DNA of 64,000 bases from Clostridiales bacterium (GTDB lineage: Bacteria; Bacillota; Clostridia; Oscillospirales; Oscillospiraceae): the NCBI GenBank assembly GCA_012719035.1, contig JAAYBD010000035.1, forward strand, positions 1-64,000. Direction: 5' to 3'. Every line of letters begins with the position of its first letter. Positions within the stretch are counted from its first letter, which is position 1. A program made the position numbers and the translations under genes. The notes beneath the pieces were generated by a model. The model was given only the letters and a program-made list of their open reading frames with translations, did not search any database and was not told the origin of the DNA. This document shows, piece by piece, positions 25,377-32,140 of this stretch.

Positions 25377-27161
25377 TTGTATCAGGCTTTGTACAGAAAA
25401 TGGCGTCCCCGCATTTTTGATGATATTGTGGGTCAGGAGCATGTCACTGATACTTTAAAAAACCAAGTAATAAACGGCAGACTCAGCCATGCCTATCTGT
25501 TTATCGGAACACGCGGAACAGGCAAGACCTCGTGTGCAAAAATACTTGCTAAGGCAGTTAACTGCGAGCAGCCCGAAAACGGCAATCCCTGCAATAAGTG
25601 CAGAAGCTGTATGGGAATTGATGACGGCTCAATTCTGGATGTCGTCGAGATGGATGCCGCATCCAACAACGGAGTGGACAATGTGCGCGCTCTGCGCGAT
25701 GAGGCGGTTTTTTCACCCGCTTCCGTTAAAAAGCGTGTGTACATCATCGATGAGGTCCATATGCTTTCCACTTCTGCGTTCAATGCCTTGCTCAAGATAT
25801 TAGAGGAACCGCCGGAACACCTGATGTTCATACTTGCGACAACGGAACTGCACAAGATACCTGCCACTATATTATCTCGCTGTCAGCGTCACAGCTTCAA
25901 GCGCATTGACCCCGACTCAATGGAAAGACGTATAAGCTACGTAGCCGCACAAGAGAATATGAAGCTTGAATCCGATGCCGCCGCGCTTTTGGCAAGGCTT
26001 GCAGACGGCTCTCTGCGTGATGGGCTTTCGCTTCTTGACCAGTGCTCGGGATATGATGTGATAAGCGCCGAAAACGTACTCACAGCAATGGGGCTTGCCG
26101 GAAACCTCCGCATTATTGAACTTTTAAATTCTATAACGGACGGAGACACCGCGAAAGCGCTTACACTTTTCGGAAGTATGTGGCGTGACGGTAAAGCGCC
26201 TACAACGCTTTTAACAGAGCTTAATATCCTTTTGCGCGATATTCTTATGATAAAAGTAGCACCAAAAGGAGGACGTGAGCTTCTATCGGGAAGCTTTGAT
26301 CCTGCTTCACTTAACAGTCTCGCTGCGCGTATGACGCCGGAGGAGCTTATCTGCGGCATCGATTCGATTCAAGGACACATCGGATCATTAAAAGATGGAA
26401 GAGATCCAAAAACGACGGCGGAGCTTTGCATAATAGGATTGTGTGAACCAAATCTGGGAGACAGTATCGACTCTCTAAAAAAGCGTATCGCAAAGCTTGA
26501 ATCCGTCCTTTTGAATGCTGATGTGCAGCTTTCGCACAGAAGTGAAGGGAAAGAGGAGAACAGGACCGTCTATACGGAACCCAATTATCCGGACGAAGAC
26601 ATCGCCCCGTTTGATACGGAAGAAAAATCGATAGTTCGACAGAGCTTATCTCAAGATGATATAAATTCTACAAATATAGACAATAGATTATCCGAACCGG
26701 AGAGTAACGTACTTCCAGTTCATAATACTGCACACACTGCGGATTTCAATATGCAAAGTGCAGAGGACGCTTTGGATGATAAAAGTGATGACGACAACGA
26801 AGATAGTGTTCCGGAGCTTGGCACTGTTGAAAGCATCGGCAATGATGATACAGATGATACATGGGAAAGTATTCTTAATGAGCTGAAAAAATCATTGCTG
26901 CCGGGACAATTCACTATAATCAGCAATGCCCAGAAGACAAAGGGGGCATTTTCCGGGGAGTTGTTCAATATAAGCGTATCGGATGGTTTTGCAAAAGGTC
27001 AGCTTGAACAGACACCGGTCATGAACAGTATAAGGGATGCAGTGAAGACAGTTACAGGAAAGACGGTTTTGGTAAAGATCGAGGTTAATAAAGAGAACAT
27101 GGCAGTGAATGCGGGTAAGCTGAACGATTTATCCAAGTTCGGAAATGTAAAATTTGAATAG
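25377..27161 (+). CDS. dnaX: DNA polymerase III subunit tau/gamma
   Basis: 594 residues, starting at TTG 25377 (GGGGAGGGG 8 bases before) with YQALYRKWRPRIFDDIVGQE. Clamp-loader AAA+ domain: Walker A GTRGTGKTS, a zinc site with four Cys in NCEQPENGNPCNKCRSC, Walker B IIDEVHMLS, sensor I LATTELHKIP and arginine finger SRCQRH. Domain III ends near 360. An acidic, poorly conserved linker (about 390-490) leads to a C-terminal tau domain. No obvious slippery A-run was seen for making gamma by frameshift. It loads the beta clamp and organises the replisome. It is co-transcribed with ebfC. Confidence 0.95.
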   Translation: MYQALYRKWRPRIFDDIVGQEHVTDTLKNQVINGRLSHAYLFIGTRGTGKTSCAKILAKAVNCEQPENGNPCNKCRSCMGIDDGSILDVVEMDAASNNGVDNVRALRDEAVFSPASVKKRVYIIDEVHMLSTSAFNALLKILEEPPEHLMFILATTELHKIPATILSRCQRHSFKRIDPDSMERRISYVAAQENMKLESDAAALLARLADGSLRDGLSLLDQCSGYDVISAENVLTAMGLAGNLRIIELLNSITDGDTAKALTLFGSMWRDGKAPTTLLTELNILLRDILMIKVAPKGGRELLSGSFDPASLNSLAARMTPEELICGIDSIQGHIGSLKDGRDPKTTAELCIIGLCEPNLGDSIDSLKKRIAKLESVLLNADVQLSHRSEGKEENRTVYTEPNYPDEDIAPFDTEEKSIVRQSLSQDDINSTNIDNRLSEPESNVLPVHNTAHTADFNMQSAEDALDDKSDDDNEDSVPELGTVESIGNDDTDDTWESILNELKKSLLPGQFTIISNAQKTKGAFSGELFNISVSDGFAKGQLEQTPVMNSIRDAVKTVTGKTVLVKIEVNKENMAVNAGKLNDLSKFGNVKFE

Positions 27162-27226
27162 CCGGAAATAATTGATGCAGTAATATTTAGGAACAAACTA
27201 TTCATAACATACGGGAGGACAGTTTA

Positions 27227-27574
27227 ATGGCAAAAGGCGGATTTCGCGGCGGCGCAATGGGCGGCATGAACATGAACATGATCAAGCAGGCTCAAAAAAT
27301 GCAGGCAGATATGGTGAAAATGCAGGAAGAGCTTGAAAAAGCTGAATATACGGCTACGGCGGGGGGCGGAGTTGTAACCGCTGTAGTGAGCGGAAAAAGA
27401 GAGCTGAATTCTCTTGTTATTGATCCCGATGCAGTTGACCCGGACGATGTTGAAATGCTTCAGGACATGATTATTGCAGCTGTCAATGAAGCGCTGCGGA
27501 AAGCGGAAGCGAGTGCTGGCGAAAGTATGGCAAAGCTGACTGGCGGACTTAATCTTGGCGGACTTGGCTTATAA
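27227..27574 (+). CDS. ebfC: YbaB/EbfC family nucleoid-associated protein
   Basis: 115 residues; GGGAGGA precedes the ATG. The Gly-rich N-terminus (GGFRGGAMGGMNMNM) is followed by the coiled helix QAQKMQADMVKMQEELEKAE and the strand TATAGGGVVTAVVSGKRELN, the YbaB core. It ends in a Gly-rich tail. YbaB proteins are DNA-binding dimers; the gene follows dnaX in most Firmicutes, normally with recR next. Here recR does not follow: a strong terminator ends the unit. Confidence 0.92.
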   Translation: MAKGGFRGGAMGGMNMNMIKQAQKMQADMVKMQEELEKAEYTATAGGGVVTAVVSGKRELNSLVIDPDAVDPDDVEMLQDMIIAAVNEALRKAEASAGESMAKLTGGLNLGGLGL

Positions 27575-27581
27575 AAAACAT

Positions 27582-27620
27582 ACACCGAACAATTCAGATA
27601 CGAGTTGTTCGGTGTTTTTG
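27582..27620 (+). terminator. Terminator after ebfC
   Basis: An 11-bp stem ACACCGAACAA/TTGTTCGGTGT (27582-27592 with 27605-27615) followed by TTTTG. Confidence 0.85.
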
Positions 27621-27676
27621 TTTAAATAATAGAATACATAGATAGCATATGCGTGGAATATATCGCATATAGATAA

Positions 27677-28381
27677 CTATTCGATGACTTTGCCTAAAGT
27701 TATAATTGCTTCAGGATCTGTGATAATAATATCAGGGTAGTTAGAGTCAATCGATTGAAGCCTTGTTCCCCCAACGCGGTCACGCAGGCGCTTAAAATAG
27801 GTGTTTCCCTCATAAGTAAAGACACCGACATCGCCGTGCTCCAGCTTTGCCTGCTGCTGAATCCAGACAACTTGTCCGTTATGATAATCCGGTTCCATGC
27901 TGTCCCCCGAAATTATAATGCCGAAGTTTGCGGAGAGAGGAACCTCGTTGCCGACCTTAGTAGGGATATAATCAGGCAGGTCGAGGAGCCGGCCTTTGCC
28001 GATAGCGGCATCAAGATCGTAAACGGGAAGGGTACGGATTTTCGTGCCGCGGGGAGGGGGAAGATTGGGATCGTCATAAAGCCCGCTGTCGCGCACCATG
28101 TCGGCATATTCATAAACGCGCTTTCTTCCTTCTTCGCTCAGACCGTCTAAAAAGTCGTAGCTTCTATTATTGAAAATACCGCTGATATCGATAATATCAA
28201 GAATATCGCATATTATAAGGAACTGAACCGCATTCGGCAGGGAAGCACCGCTTTCCCATTTTGAAACAGCCTGGTTTGTTACCTTTACTCCGCGCTTATC
28301 GAGAAGTGCGGCAAATTCCCTTTGAGAAAGGTCTTTCTTTTTCCTGAATGAACAAATAGTGTCGCCTAAATTGTTAACCAT
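27677..28381 (-). CDS. XRE-family repressor with S24 (LexA/CI-like) peptidase domain
   Basis: 234 residues. The N-terminal HTH (about 8-65) has KKDLSQREFAALL and VTNQAVSKWESGASLP. The C-terminal S24 domain (about 115-234) has the catalytic Ser in GDSMEPDYHNGQ and a Lys in TYFKRLR. A cleavage-type Ala-x-Gly lies near DAAIGKGRLL. The architecture is that of phage CI or LexA-like, RecA-responsive repressors. No phage genes surround it, so it is probably a chromosomal stress regulator. AGGTGA lies 6 bases before the ATG. Confidence 0.85.
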   Translation of the reverse strand: MVNNLGDTICSFRKKKDLSQREFAALLDKRGVKVTNQAVSKWESGASLPNAVQFLIICDILDIIDISGIFNNRSYDFLDGLSEEGRKRVYEYADMVRDSGLYDDPNLPPPRGTKIRTLPVYDLDAAIGKGRLLDLPDYIPTKVGNEVPLSANFGIIISGDSMEPDYHNGQVVWIQQQAKLEHGDVGVFTYEGNTYFKRLRDRVGGTRLQSIDSNYPDIIITDPEAIITLGKVIE

Positions 28382-28582
28382 TTAGAATCACCTCAATTTT
28401 AGTATACAGTATTATTATCCACATTGCAAGTATCTTATAAAGAACTTATCCTTATAAGAGAATTATGGCGAATTATGTATTATAATGGCGCACGTATTAA
28501 GAAAAAGTGTTGCGGAAGTACTTTTTTTAGGTATAATGAAAGCAGCGGTGCGATGCCATCGACATTGGACGGGAGGAAGAAT

Positions 28583-29482
28583 ATGAGCAAGAAGAAACCG
28601 CTATACATAATGCTCGTCTTTATCGTTTTACTGGTGGGTATTCTCACAGTTCCGGCGATTGCAGACGCAGGCAATTTTTCCGGACACTCGGATTACGGCG
28701 GAAGTTTCGGGGGCAGCTCCGGCGGCAGCTTTGATAGTTCCGGTCTTTGGGCGCTTGTAGCCTTGAGCAATTCCGGAGGAGGAACCGGCGGCATAATCAC
28801 GATTATTATTGTAGCATATATAATTTTGAACATTTTGAAAAAAAGAAAAAATACCGCGGCTGCCGGAGCGGTGGCAAGCGATTTTTCAGAGCTGATGCCT
28901 ATTCATACAATAAGAGATATTGACCCAAACTTCTCCGAGGCGGAGATTAAAGAAAAGGTAGCCAACCTATATGTCCAGATGCAGGATGCATGGCAGAACA
29001 AAAAGTTTGGAACTATGCGCCCGTATATGACAGACGCGCTCTATAGTCAATTTGAACGCCAGCTCCAAGAGCTGATTCGTTCGGGCTGTACAAATTATAT
29101 TGACAGAATAGTCGTTCTTGATGTGAGACTGGCGGGCTGGAAAGCCGACAAGGTAAATGACTCAATCATAGCGGTTTTAAGTACGCGTATTGTTGACTAT
29201 ACAGTAAACGACAAAACAGGTAAGGTGGTCAGCGGTTCAAAGACTGCAGAGAAATTTATGACCTATGAATGGACATTGATCCGCTCGAAGGGCATGAAAA
29301 CGCCGGCTGCCGAGGGGGAGAAAAACGAAGGCCCCGTAACCTTACGCTGTCCATCCTGCGGCGCACCTGTTGACATTAACCAGAGTGCAAAGTGCCCTTA
29401 CTGTGACAGTGTGATAAATGCAGGCGATTACGACTGGTCTATTTCTGCAATAAAAGGGATATCTCAGAGAACAAAATATTAA
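28583..29482 (+). CDS. Tim44-like domain membrane protein with zinc ribbon
   Basis: 299 residues from ATG 28583 (GGGAGGA upstream; an ATG far upstream has no site). The signal/anchor is about 5-30 and is followed by a Gly/Ser-rich stretch (GGSFGGSSGGSFDSS) and a second membrane segment (GGIITIIIVAYIILNIL). A Tim44-like domain follows (about 115-260; NFSEAEIKEKVANLYVQMQD, MTDALYSQFERQL). A C-terminal zinc ribbon, CPSCGAPVD and CPYC, ends the protein. Similar proteins are common in clostridia with no known function. It is followed by a terminator. Confidence 0.82.
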   Translation: MSKKKPLYIMLVFIVLLVGILTVPAIADAGNFSGHSDYGGSFGGSSGGSFDSSGLWALVALSNSGGGTGGIITIIIVAYIILNILKKRKNTAAAGAVASDFSELMPIHTIRDIDPNFSEAEIKEKVANLYVQMQDAWQNKKFGTMRPYMTDALYSQFERQLQELIRSGCTNYIDRIVVLDVRLAGWKADKVNDSIIAVLSTRIVDYTVNDKTGKVVSGSKTAEKFMTYEWTLIRSKGMKTPAAEGEKNEGPVTLRCPSCGAPVDINQSAKCPYCDSVINAGDYDWSISAIKGISQRTKY

Positions 29483-29499
29483 TAAGACAGCATAGAAAC

Positions 29500-29530
29500 A
29501 GCCGCCGAAGATTCCTCCGGCGGCTATTTG
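29500..29530 (+). terminator. Terminator between convergent genes
   Basis: AGCCGCCG / CGGCGGCT hairpin (29500-29525), 8-9 bp, then ATTTGC. Confidence 0.7.
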
Positions 29531-29563
29531 CATTATCCAAATAGGACTCCAAGTCCTGTGCTG

Positions 29564-30103
29564 CTATGACAAAGTAATGGTTCCCGTTGCAATCGGCAGG
29601 TTGGCGTAATTTGCATCTGTCAGGGTGATTGTTCTCAGTTTTGCCGGAGTGTTTTCAACCTCAATGGTCTTGGTGGAGGTTGTCATTGTTGTATTCACAA
29701 GTGCAGGGTTGTATTCATGCTCTCCGTCTGATGCTGTTTGCTTGTAATAAATCAGCGGAGCACCGGACGCCGCAAAAGGAACATGCTCAAAATCGGCTTC
29801 ACCGTTTGAATCTGATGTTATCGGGGAGCCATAGGTCGTTCCGGCTGAGTCACAGCGGTAAAATACCGCGCCGACGACAGGTGTTCCTTCGGCTGTACCA
29901 TCTTCGGTTACGTGCAGAGTCAACGTACCCGTGGACGCTATCGTAAAGCCATAGGTGTCTGTGCCCGCTGTAATTACCTGCGTTGCAGGCAGAATAGAAT
30001 CATTGTCGTATCCCGTGACAGCGGCTGTAACATCATACGAGCCGTTTAAAATATATTCGGAACCAGTACCGTTACTGATATTGATTACATAGGGACGTGC
30101 CAT
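29564..30103 (-). CDS. Prealbumin-like/Cna-B-type repeat protein, possibly spore or surface
   Basis: 179 residues beginning ARPYVINISNGTGSEYI; AAAAGGAG upstream lies inside the end of the previous gene, with a 19-base overlap. The central region (about 55-130) has LTLHVTEDGTAEGTPVVGA, GSPITSDSNGEADFEHVPF and YYKQTASDGEH, the pattern of SpaA/Cna-B prealbumin-like beta-domains. The C-terminus reads TITLTDANYANLPIATGTIT, a motif shared with the upstream gene. No signal peptide, LPXTG or membrane segment is seen. It is Thr-rich. Function is unknown; absence of export signals would fit a spore coat protein made in the mother cell (inference). Confidence 0.65.
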   Translation of the reverse strand: MARPYVINISNGTGSEYILNGSYDVTAAVTGYDNDSILPATQVITAGTDTYGFTIASTGTLTLHVTEDGTAEGTPVVGAVFYRCDSAGTTYGSPITSDSNGEADFEHVPFAASGAPLIYYKQTASDGEHEYNPALVNTTMTTSTKTIEVENTPAKLRTITLTDANYANLPIATGTITLS

Positions 30104-30471
30104 AAATATAATTCTCCTTTTGATATCGGCAGACCGCTATAGTTCTGGTCTGTAAGATAAAATGTTGGTTTTGTGATGCAATGTGAGGAAAACGCAGCAT
30201 TGAAAATGAAATACAGGCTGCATTTACTTTGAGGGCTTAAAGTTACCCATCGGTAAGCAGCCCTGGGGCTTAGGCATTTTTGGGATTCCACCTTAATCTG
30301 GTACACGTCACATTCATTCACTTTAAATTCAGCGATACCTTTTTTGGAGGTGTTGCCCTGAAAAATTGTTTCGTTTTGCGAATTGGACACCGTTATCGCG
30401 TATTTCAAAAAAGCACGATTATTTGGAATACATTTGATAAGCACTCTTCCGCGCTTTCCCGTTTCTGACAT
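30085..30471 (-). CDS. Small protein sharing the C-terminal LTDxNYxxLPI motif
   Basis: 128 residues; AGGTGG precedes the ATG. The N-terminal half is Lys/Asn-rich and beta-prone, with NSQNETIFQGNTSKKGIAEF as a short Cna-B-like strand pair. The end FYLTDQNYSGLPISKGELYL parallels the C-terminus of the next gene (LTDANYANLPIATG), and the codons for SKGE contain the ribosome site of that gene. The two were probably derived from one ancestor or bind the same partner. No export signal is seen and the function is not recognised. Confidence 0.6.
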   Translation of the reverse strand: MSETGKRGRVLIKCIPNNRAFLKYAITVSNSQNETIFQGNTSKKGIAEFKVNECDVYQIKVESQKCLSPRAAYRWVTLSPQSKCSLYFIFNAAFSSHCITKPTFYLTDQNYSGLPISKGELYLWHVPM

Positions 30472-30573
30472 AGTTCCACCTCGTTGTCCAATATATCATG
30501 CCGCCCTTTTTATATTATGATGAAAGGGAGGAAGATGTTAGTGAAAAGACCTTATCGTATCTTGTCGGAGCAT

Positions 30574-30750
30574 TTATAATGCTTGATGAGTAAAATAAGA
30601 AATCAGAGCTGTCGAATATGACAGCTCTGATAATGGTTGGAACAGAAATGGAATTATGCTGGCACGTTTAGAAGAACCAATCATTGAAATTTTTTTGCTG
30701 AACGAATAAAGCGTCTGAAGCTTTACGAAACAGTCTTGAAGGGTATCCAT
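30574..30750 (-). CDS. Possible 58-residue protein (weak)
   Basis: The ATG at 30750 is preceded by GAGGT with 8-base spacing, and TATAAT (30780-30785) lies upstream. The frame reads MDTLQDCFVKLQTLYSFSKK and then turns hydrophobic/Ser-rich to a stop at 30574-30576. It runs through a perfect hairpin (30603-30630), which argues against a conserved C-terminus. It could be a remnant or chance. No motif recognised. Confidence 0.25.
   Translation of the reverse strand: MDTLQDCFVKLQTLYSFSKKISMIGSSKRASIIPFLFQPLSELSYSTALISYFTHQAL
30603..30630 (-). terminator. Perfect 11-bp hairpin
   Basis: Arms TCAGAGCTGTC (30603-30613) and GACAGCTCTGA (30620-30630), with a T-rich run after it on the minus strand. 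It is terminator-like, but no firm gene precedes it. Confidence 0.5.
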
Positions 30751-30800
30751 ATAAGTTTACCTCAAATCGTATGACTATAATTATACCAGCGGTGAAAAGA

Positions 30801-30836
30801 AAAATCGACAAGTCCCAAAAGGAACTTGTCGATTTT
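30801..30836 (-). terminator. Terminator-like hairpin beside a possible tRNA remnant
   Basis: 13-bp arms AAAATCGACAAGT and ACTTGTCGATTTT with flanking A and T runs. It is immediately followed by TGGTCGGGGTGA, which looks like the 3' end of a minus-strand tRNA gene, mirroring the arrangement at tRNA-Pro. Confidence 0.6.
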
Positions 30837-30923
30837 GATGGTCGGGGTGAAATTATAGGACTTGGAAGAACCAGTAATATCTGGTGGTAGGCAGGTAGTA
30901 TTTTCCTTATAAATTGATAAGGC

Positions 30924-30968
30924 AGCAGTCCATCGGAACCAATTTAAATTCCGATGGACTGCTCTTTA
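30924..30968 (+). terminator. Strong 14-bp hairpin with CTTT tail
   Basis: Arms AGCAGTCCATCGGA (30924-30937) and TCCGATGGACTGCT (30950-30963) pair perfectly, then CTTTAC. It is an orphan terminator. Confidence 0.6.
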
Positions 30969-30985
30969 CAACATTTGCCGCAATA

Positions 30986-31112
30986 AGTACACACAACATA
31001 TTTTCAATCCACAGATTGCTCTGACACTTTTACTTTACGATATCTGGAGTGAAAAAAAGCTTGAAATTGGCCGCAATTACTTTAAATAAATTTTTTCTAT
31101 GTTGTGTGTACT
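30986..31112. mobile_element. MITE-like 127-bp element with 15-bp terminal inverted repeats
   Basis: AGTACACACAACATA at 30986-31000 is repeated exactly in inverse at 31098-31112. The 97 bases between are AT-rich and non-coding. Size, perfect terminal repeats and non-coding filling fit a miniature inverted-repeat element or a collapsed IS. No clear target duplication is visible and only one copy lies in this window. Confidence 0.45.
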
Positions 31113-31221
31113 GAATGCTAAATATTTATTTAACATGTAATTTATGACTTTGCTGCTTCATAAATATGGTAATGAGGTGAAAGTTCATGTTACATATAAG
31201 AGGACCGCTAGCATAAACACC

Positions 31222-31261
31222 ATTGAAAATGCCGTCGACATAAATCGACGGCATTTTCAAT
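31222..31261 (-). terminator. Terminator of tRNA-Pro
   Basis: A perfect 17-bp stem (31222-31238 with 31245-31261) abuts the CCA end of the tRNA and shares its last base. Confidence 0.75.
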
Positions 31262-31337
31262 GGTCGGAGTGTCGGGATTCGAACCCGAGGCCTCTTGGTC
31301 CCGAACCAAGCGCGATACCAAACTTCGCCACACCCCG
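31261..31337 (-). tRNA. tRNA-Pro (anticodon CGG)
   Basis: A 77-base cloverleaf with CCA encoded. Acceptor CGGGGTG pairs with CACTCCG (one G-U), anticodon stem CTTGG/CCAAG, loop TTCGGGA (anticodon CGG at 31301-31303), T loop TTCGAAT. C1-G72 fits bacterial tRNA-Pro. It reads CCG codons. Confidence 0.93.
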
Positions 31338-31480
31338 AAGCGAACAATTGAAAGTATAGAGAAATAATACTCAATTGTCAAGAGAAAAAGATTTCTAATC
31401 GCAGAATACTTTGATATAAGACTTCTTTCTGCGCATAATTGCAAAAATATTTCGCATGGCTGCAATTATGCGCAGATAAT

Positions 31481-32140
31481 TCATCTGAAAACATTCATCT
31501 CGCTGTCGTAAATCTGTGTTCTTGTAAATATGGCGAAATCAGGCGCAAGCTGAGGTGAAAGCTGTTTAAGCGCCGAGACGAGGAGCTCGGGATTAAGAGT
31601 AGGGTCCTGTGCAGATATTATAGCTTTTAGCCGGATGCGGCCGTCTCCCTCGTCAAACGTGATGCTTCTTATGCTTTCGGCGATATCAGCCTCACCCATG
31701 CCGCTCTTTGTCTTTTTCTGGATGACGATACTGTCTCTGGAGAAGAAATCCATTAATTCGGGAAGAATATCAGATGCGGAGCGCTCATCATATTCAAACG
31801 AACCGTCTACGTCGAGCCATTTGATATTTTTAAATTTTTGCTCGCGCTCGTATACCTCGAGAACGGATATGCCTTCGGGGAGAACCTTTTTGAGCCGCAA
31901 TGGGATTTGCGCAAGGCTTATATAGTCGTTAAGCTTGAAATCCATAAGCTCGCAATAACTTGCCATACCTACGGAAAGCGGGAGGGCAAAGGAGATTTGT
32001 GCATGGGGGTTGAAGCCTTCGCTGTATTTTAGCTGCAATCCAGCGCGGAGAAAAGCTCTCTGCATTGTGCGCATAAGGTCGAGGTGAGAAATATAGACAG
32101 CCCGGCCCGTTTTTGAAAACCTAAGCCTCAGATTATCCAT
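31481..32140 (-). CDS. TIGR03936/DUF2344 radical-SAM-associated protein
   Basis: 219 residues beginning MDNLRLRFSKTGRAVYISHL, the hallmark start of DUF2344 (TIGR03936) proteins; SEGFNPHAQISFALPLSVG is another family block. It is always found fused to or next to a TIGR03960 radical SAM enzyme, as here, with an 8-base overlap. GGGGGA precedes the ATG. The reaction is unknown. In many clostridia the pair precedes ribonuclease G and rplU-rpmA, which suggests a ribosome- or RNA-related role; those genes do not follow here. Confidence 0.9.
   Translation of the reverse strand: MDNLRLRFSKTGRAVYISHLDLMRTMQRAFLRAGLQLKYSEGFNPHAQISFALPLSVGMASYCELMDFKLNDYISLAQIPLRLKKVLPEGISVLEVYEREQKFKNIKWLDVDGSFEYDERSASDILPELMDFFSRDSIVIQKKTKSGMGEADIAESIRSITFDEGDGRIRLKAIISAQDPTLNPELLVSALKQLSPQLAPDFAIFTRTQIYDSEMNVFR

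Larger units (their letters stand above)
30472..31260. other. Gene-poor region rich in hairpins
   Basis: Nearly 800 bases between the paired surface-type genes and tRNA-Pro. It contains hairpins at 30603-30630, 30801-30836 and 30924-30968, a MITE-like pair of 15-base inverted repeats at 30986-31112, and a possible 58-residue reading frame at 30574-30750 (-). It looks like a graveyard of former genes. Confidence 0.6.

Noticed and set aside
25377-27161. Programmed frameshift producing gamma from dnaX
   Set aside because: No clear A-rich slippery run with a following hairpin was seen in the region after the AAA+ domain.
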